From Eledone cirrhosa (taxonomy: Eukaryota > Mollusca > Cephalopoda > Octopoda > Eledonidae), in assembly GCA_964016885.1 (NCBI GenBank), contig OZ024740.1, forward strand, positions 303,051,545-303,115,544: DNA of 64,000 bases, in the 5' to 3' direction. Under the pieces are notes generated by a model that saw only the letters and a program-made list of their open reading frames with translations, did not search any database and was not told the DNA's origin. Shown piece by piece: positions 60,395 to 64,000 of this stretch (the first letter of the stretch is position 1; the number at the start of each line of letters is the position of its first letter). A program made the position numbers and the translations under genes.

Positions 60395-60900
60395 GAAAAA
60401 AGAAATTAAGCAATGACAGAAAGGGAAGGGGGGAGGGAGTGACAGATTCTAGACCCCTGTCTGAGCAGTACATTTCAGCTGTGCCCCACAGACAGCAAAG
60501 GCATTGCCAGACTGTGTGGCCAGTAACACTTGTTTCAACAGCTACCTCACCACAAGGCTCCTTCCTCAGGTGGGCTGCTCTCTTTCTGATTTTACTGAGA
60601 AAATCAGCAATTCAGGGACCAAGGACACCAGAGGTCACAATTGTGACCAGCACAAAATGGAAGCAGTTGGTTAAGCCTTGGTATTTGGTTATCTTCTTCT
60701 CTGCATTTGCAAGCAGTAGTACATTGATTTGTCGCCTTAGGGACAGGGCTGGAGGTAGAGTTGCAGTATGTGGCATTCCAGAGTAGGGATTTACCTCTCT
60801 CTAATGGGAAAAGAATTACTGTGTCTGAGTTCTTACCATTGCCACAATTGAAGCCAGCTAGCTCCATCTGCCCACTACGGGAGTGTGTGAGTATACAAGA
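60395..60900 (-). pseudogene. LINE-encoded protein C-terminus relic
   Basis: On the minus strand an 87-codon open stretch reads LAGFNCGNGKNSDTVILFP, ERGKSLLWNATYCNST, then ATNQCTTACKC and LLPFCAGHNCDLWCPWS. This is the layout of the C-terminal domain of a widespread animal LINE reverse transcriptase (KRPDG.TL.PW..G..L.WD.T...T...S, then a FVP.A.ET.GPWG region). Stops follow. The plus-strand shadow frame is not a gene. At its 60395-60445 edge lies an A-rich AAGCAATGACAGAAAGGGAA segment shared with the dispersed repeat at 4006 and 51112. Confidence 0.75.
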
Positions 60901-61145
60901 TTAATTTTTATTAACCCTTTTGTATATATTTAATACTAACATCTTCCTGTGAATTGGATACAAAGTGATTATTAGCCAGTGGTTGAATTTACTCAGTCTG
61001 TCCTCTTTTCCTTTAACAGAGACTGAACCCTTTCATTACTATATTTTTAATGAAAGACAATATCTATGATTTTCAATAATTTTGAAAATAAAGAATTTGA
61101 CAGAATTTAGTAATATAATTTCTCAAAATCATTGTTTGCTTCTTG
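60901..61145. other. AT-rich intron; nothing identified
   Basis: Spacer between two LINE relics; no feature. Confidence 0.5.
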
Positions 61146-61149
61146 TTTT

Positions 61150-61890
61150 CATATAACATATGTACAATGGTTAGAGAGACAAATCAAGATTGGTGAGGCA
61201 CACTAAGGCATCGTTTTTAGTGTTATGGATCGCCTCCAGTCTGCCAGGAAAACATCTGAAGGGGGTAATGCTAGTCAGAGTCCCCACATTCACCTGCTGG
61301 GCTGTCTTTCATTTTCCATCGATGGAGATGATGGGCTGCCCTGGCATGTGTTGGGCAGATCCAATTAAGGGACACCTGTTGCTTTCTGTCTGGTTTAGAT
61401 GTGGGGTCCTGAATGAGGTCTTGGTTAGCAACTTTTGTCTCATTCTATGATCTTTGCCACTCTTCCTTCATATCAAAGTTATTGTCTTGGAGTTTCAGAA
61501 TAGTTTGCATGATTTCATGCGCACATTGGGAAGGTTTCCAGGTTTTCTTGGATGGGAAGATCAGGAGTAGACATGATAAGAAGTGCTGCCTCATGGATCA
61601 CCTCCTGATGCCACATGTGAAGGAGCTGTATGAGAAAAGGTAGGCATCCACTGAGTAGGTGTAGATTTCAATGTACCAGATACTCTTCTCATTACTGAGT
61701 TGAGGATGGTGTTAACTTGCTTCGCATAGCAGCTCCCTGCTCAGACCAGGGAACAATACTCTGCAACTGAGTATATAAATGCTAGGCATGCTGCTCAAAG
61801 TGTGTGTGAGCAACAGATCCCCAGCTGTTCCCTGCTCACTTGCAGATGATATTAATCCTGGTTATTGTTAAGCTGGTGTTTGGAGCATAA
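61150..61890 (-). pseudogene. LINE C-terminal relic (post-RT region)
   Basis: On the minus strand: LYTQLQSIVPWS-like start (relic of a YC.PVW box), LNS.MRR.SGTLKSTPTQW, SHTAPSH.RHQEVIHEAAL and IMSTPDLPIQENLETF, then AIHNTKNDALVCLTN. The order TP..WLP.L..I.PP..RR follows a known LINE pattern downstream of the RT. Several stops and shifts. Confidence 0.7.
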
Positions 61891-62305
61891 ATTAACAGGA
61901 TGGAAGGGATTCAGCTAAGTATAAACACTTTAAAGTAAACCATTAAAAAATAAAGCAGACAGTATATTTGAGAGAAAGAATAGGGTGAAGATGCTGGTGA
62001 GAAAATGGAAGGAATAACTTTTCATTGTAATATTAACACAAAGTCTATTACTTATAAACAGTATTAAGAGGTGATATGTTATGAAACATCATCACAAAGA
62101 TAGGGAGATGTTAACAACATATGATTTGATATGTGGAAAAAGAGAAGGTATAAGCTGTAGAGAAGGTATAAGCTGTAGTAGAAAGAAAGATCTGTGTGTG
62201 TATTTATTTATATCTGTAAACTTCTAAACAGATGAATGTTGAGTGATGTATGTGTATGTATGTGAAGATGTGTACATGAGTAGATTTTTCGCAGTCACAA
62301 ATTCC
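61891..62305. other. Intron with short tandem duplication
   Basis: AGAAGGTATAAGCTGTAG is tandemly duplicated at about 62142-62178. Nothing else seen. Confidence 0.6.
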
Positions 62306-62309
62306 AATA

Positions 62310-62460
62310 CCAAATTACCATCATCATTGTTATCAACATCATCATCATTATCATCATCATCATCATTACCATCATCATCATCATCATCAACATCATCATC
62401 AACATCATCATTCTTATATGTTTCCATGTTAGCTAGGTTGGGTGGGTCTGCATGATATTT
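62310..62460 (-). mobile_element. ATC microsatellite and GAT-tail fragment, antisense
   Basis: (ATC)n mixed with AAC/ATT units from 62325 to 62412, then CCATGTTAGCTAGGTTGGGT, the start of the tail family. Asp-rich frame on the minus strand is an artefact. Confidence 0.85.
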
Positions 62461-62469
62461 CTCTGAACA

Positions 62470-63935
62470 GACTTAAAATTTTCTAATAATGCCTTTCTCC
62501 ATCAACCTATGACATATCTTCACTCATGCTTTATCCATTCATATATTCAAATCAGTACAGTTGTCTTTCCTGCTCACATTCATCAATATTTCTAATGAAA
62601 ACTGTGTTTTTTACTTAAATTACCATACTAAATTCATTCCTTGCCAATTGGGTTTTAACTGCATTTGTTTCCCTGGAATATAATTTACAATTTGTTTGTC
62701 TTACTTCATACAGTCTGTATTTCATGCTGAAACAGAACACTTTTGTTGACAATAGAAGAAACATTTCTTTGAACTTCTTCAAATGTCTTTGGAGTATAGT
62801 GACTTCAGGACTTATTATATCATTTAAAGAGTAAAACCTTCCTTTTACTTCTAGTAAATTATCTGAATCATCTAATGTCTTCAGTTTATGACTGCTTCTG
62901 CAAGTTATTTCTGTCGCATTTGGTGCAGCTGAAGTTAAAATTGTTCAGTCAACTAATTAAATGTACCTCTGCATTTTCACTGCATACATTTTCTGCAGCA
63001 TTGTTAAGTTAAGTTGTAGTCTATATCCATATTCATACTGATGAAGGTCTCTTCCACAATGCTGCCAGTACTTTAATTTTCACCAAGTAATTTTATTCTA
63101 GACTCCACTTCAAAGATTCCCTTGGGAACTATGAAGTGAAAAGATCTGAGAACAGGGCTTTATTGGATACATATTTCCATTTTTATTTATTCATATCCCA
63201 TACTGATCTATTGGTACCCTTATATCTGGCATAAATCTTTTTGATATAGCCTTTGTCGTTAACTATTCTTCTCATTGCTTATCTAAATACAGAATATGAA
63301 ATCCATCAAAGATCTTCTTTTGATCAATAAGTGCAAAATTTGGGGCTCGGGACTTTTCTTGCAGTTATTTCATTTGAAATAATGAGATAGAGTATCTGGA
63401 TATGCACCCATGAACATTGTAACCCACTTAAACTAACTCTATTTCGCATTAACTTAAGTACTATTCTTTATAGATTGGCTCCAGCCCCTTTAATATCACC
63501 TATCTAGCACACCTTCATTATCTACGTTACAGTTGATGAATGTGCTACTAATGCCAATTTGTTGCTGCTGAAATCTTCCTGAACAACCAGGTTAATTAAG
63601 CAAATGACAAGTAAAACTCAAGTTGATATTTATAACATCCTCACAAAATTCCCAGATGAATCTGTTGTTGAATAAAGTAACTTTCTCTATTTCAATACTA
63701 ATTTCTAAAGATAAACTATCTAGGTTCTTATTTATCAATATGCTTATTTAAAATCATTCCAGTCTTTTATAAATATATAACAAAATTTTGCTCTTGGTAG
63801 TTTTTGTTTCTTTTTCTCTCAAGATAAGATATACTGATTATGATTATTATTGTATCTTCATACAATAGCTGACTGGATAATTGTTTTTCTGATTTTTTTT
63901 TGATTTTTGTCTCACTATCTCAGCCATGGTCTTCT
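62470..63935. other. Intron; possible old LINE text, not identified
   Basis: Composition is less AT-biased than neighbouring intron and some phrases (TTGACAATAGAAGAAACATT, GAACTTCTTCAAATGTCTTTG) look like antisense LINE remnants. The motif content is too eroded to name. Confidence 0.4.
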
Positions 63936-63939
63936 CTCA

Positions 63940-63940
<1 letters not shown>

Positions 63941-64000
<60 letters not shown>
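63941..64000. repeat. CA microsatellite at window edge
   Basis: Pure (CA)n running off the window end. Confidence 0.95.

Larger units (their letters stand above)
2376..64000 (+). other. Giant neurexin intron (extends beyond window)
   Basis: From the GTAAGT donor at 2376 to the window end I found no exon encoding the rest of LNS6 (the segment aligning with vertebrate RQLTIFN...IGG or fly STVFN...VGG). The intron is therefore probably longer than 61.6 kb. It is filled with the repeats listed below and with AT-rich sequence. Two candidate cassette microexons are listed separately. Confidence 0.7.

Overview
The window looks like an AT-rich, intron-dominated stretch of a cephalopod (octopus-type) nuclear genome. 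The reasons are the tRNA-derived SINEs of cephalopod type, the very long TA/CA/CATA microsatellites, RTE-like LINE debris, and two vertebrate/insect-alignable neurexin exons separated from the next exon by a very large intron. I assign the organism from pattern recognition; no database search was possible.

Genes: the only cellular protein-coding sequence I can support is on the + strand at the left end. Two exons (619-797 and 2204-2375) join in phase and together encode most of the last laminin-G/LNS domain (LNS6) of a neurexin, the presynaptic adhesion receptor. The second exon ends in phase 1 at the place where vertebrate neurexins carry alternative splice site 4 (SS4). The continuation of LNS6 is not found in the remaining ~61.6 kb, so almost all of the window is one giant intron. 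Two short candidate cassette exons in that intron (25007-25042, 36 nt; 48767-48796, 30 nt) have strong polypyrimidine tracts, consensus splice sites, lengths divisible by three and an open reading in the required phase. They are the most interesting hypothesis here, but remain unproven.

Intron content, left to right: a frameshifted RTE-type reverse transcriptase C-terminus (1280-1860) with a 3' tail repeat; TA microsatellites; a SINE-like antisense element (about 5 kb); an AT-rich quiet stretch (5.3-10 kb); a SINE, a decayed mariner/IS630-like transposase (11.4-12.2 kb) and two long perfect or near-perfect hairpins (13.0 and 13.7 kb); a tandem SINE pair with three copies of one target (17.0-17.4 kb); a LINE reverse transcriptase relic (21.6-23.1 kb); SINE clusters at 28.8-29.9 kb; a long TA tract (33.2-33.8 kb) and trinucleotide tract (34.6-34.8 kb); a SINE+LINE duplication (35.4-36.6 kb); a piggyBac-like MITE (37.0 kb); a 94-bp-arm hairpin (46.7 kb); a triple SINE array (49.3-49.9 kb); a dispersed TIR element pair (50.2 and 58.0 kb); a LINE with reverse-transcriptase motifs and a PHD-type C4HC3 zinc cluster (52.8-54.1 kb); LINE C-termini (60.4-61.9 kb); and a terminal CA microsatellite.

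No operon, CRISPR array, rRNA or functional tRNA gene was seen. The mobile elements are independent of neurexin function. However, the intronic hairpins and inverted SINE copies would all be transcribed in neurexin pre-mRNA and could be double-stranded RNA substrates (for example for ADAR editing).
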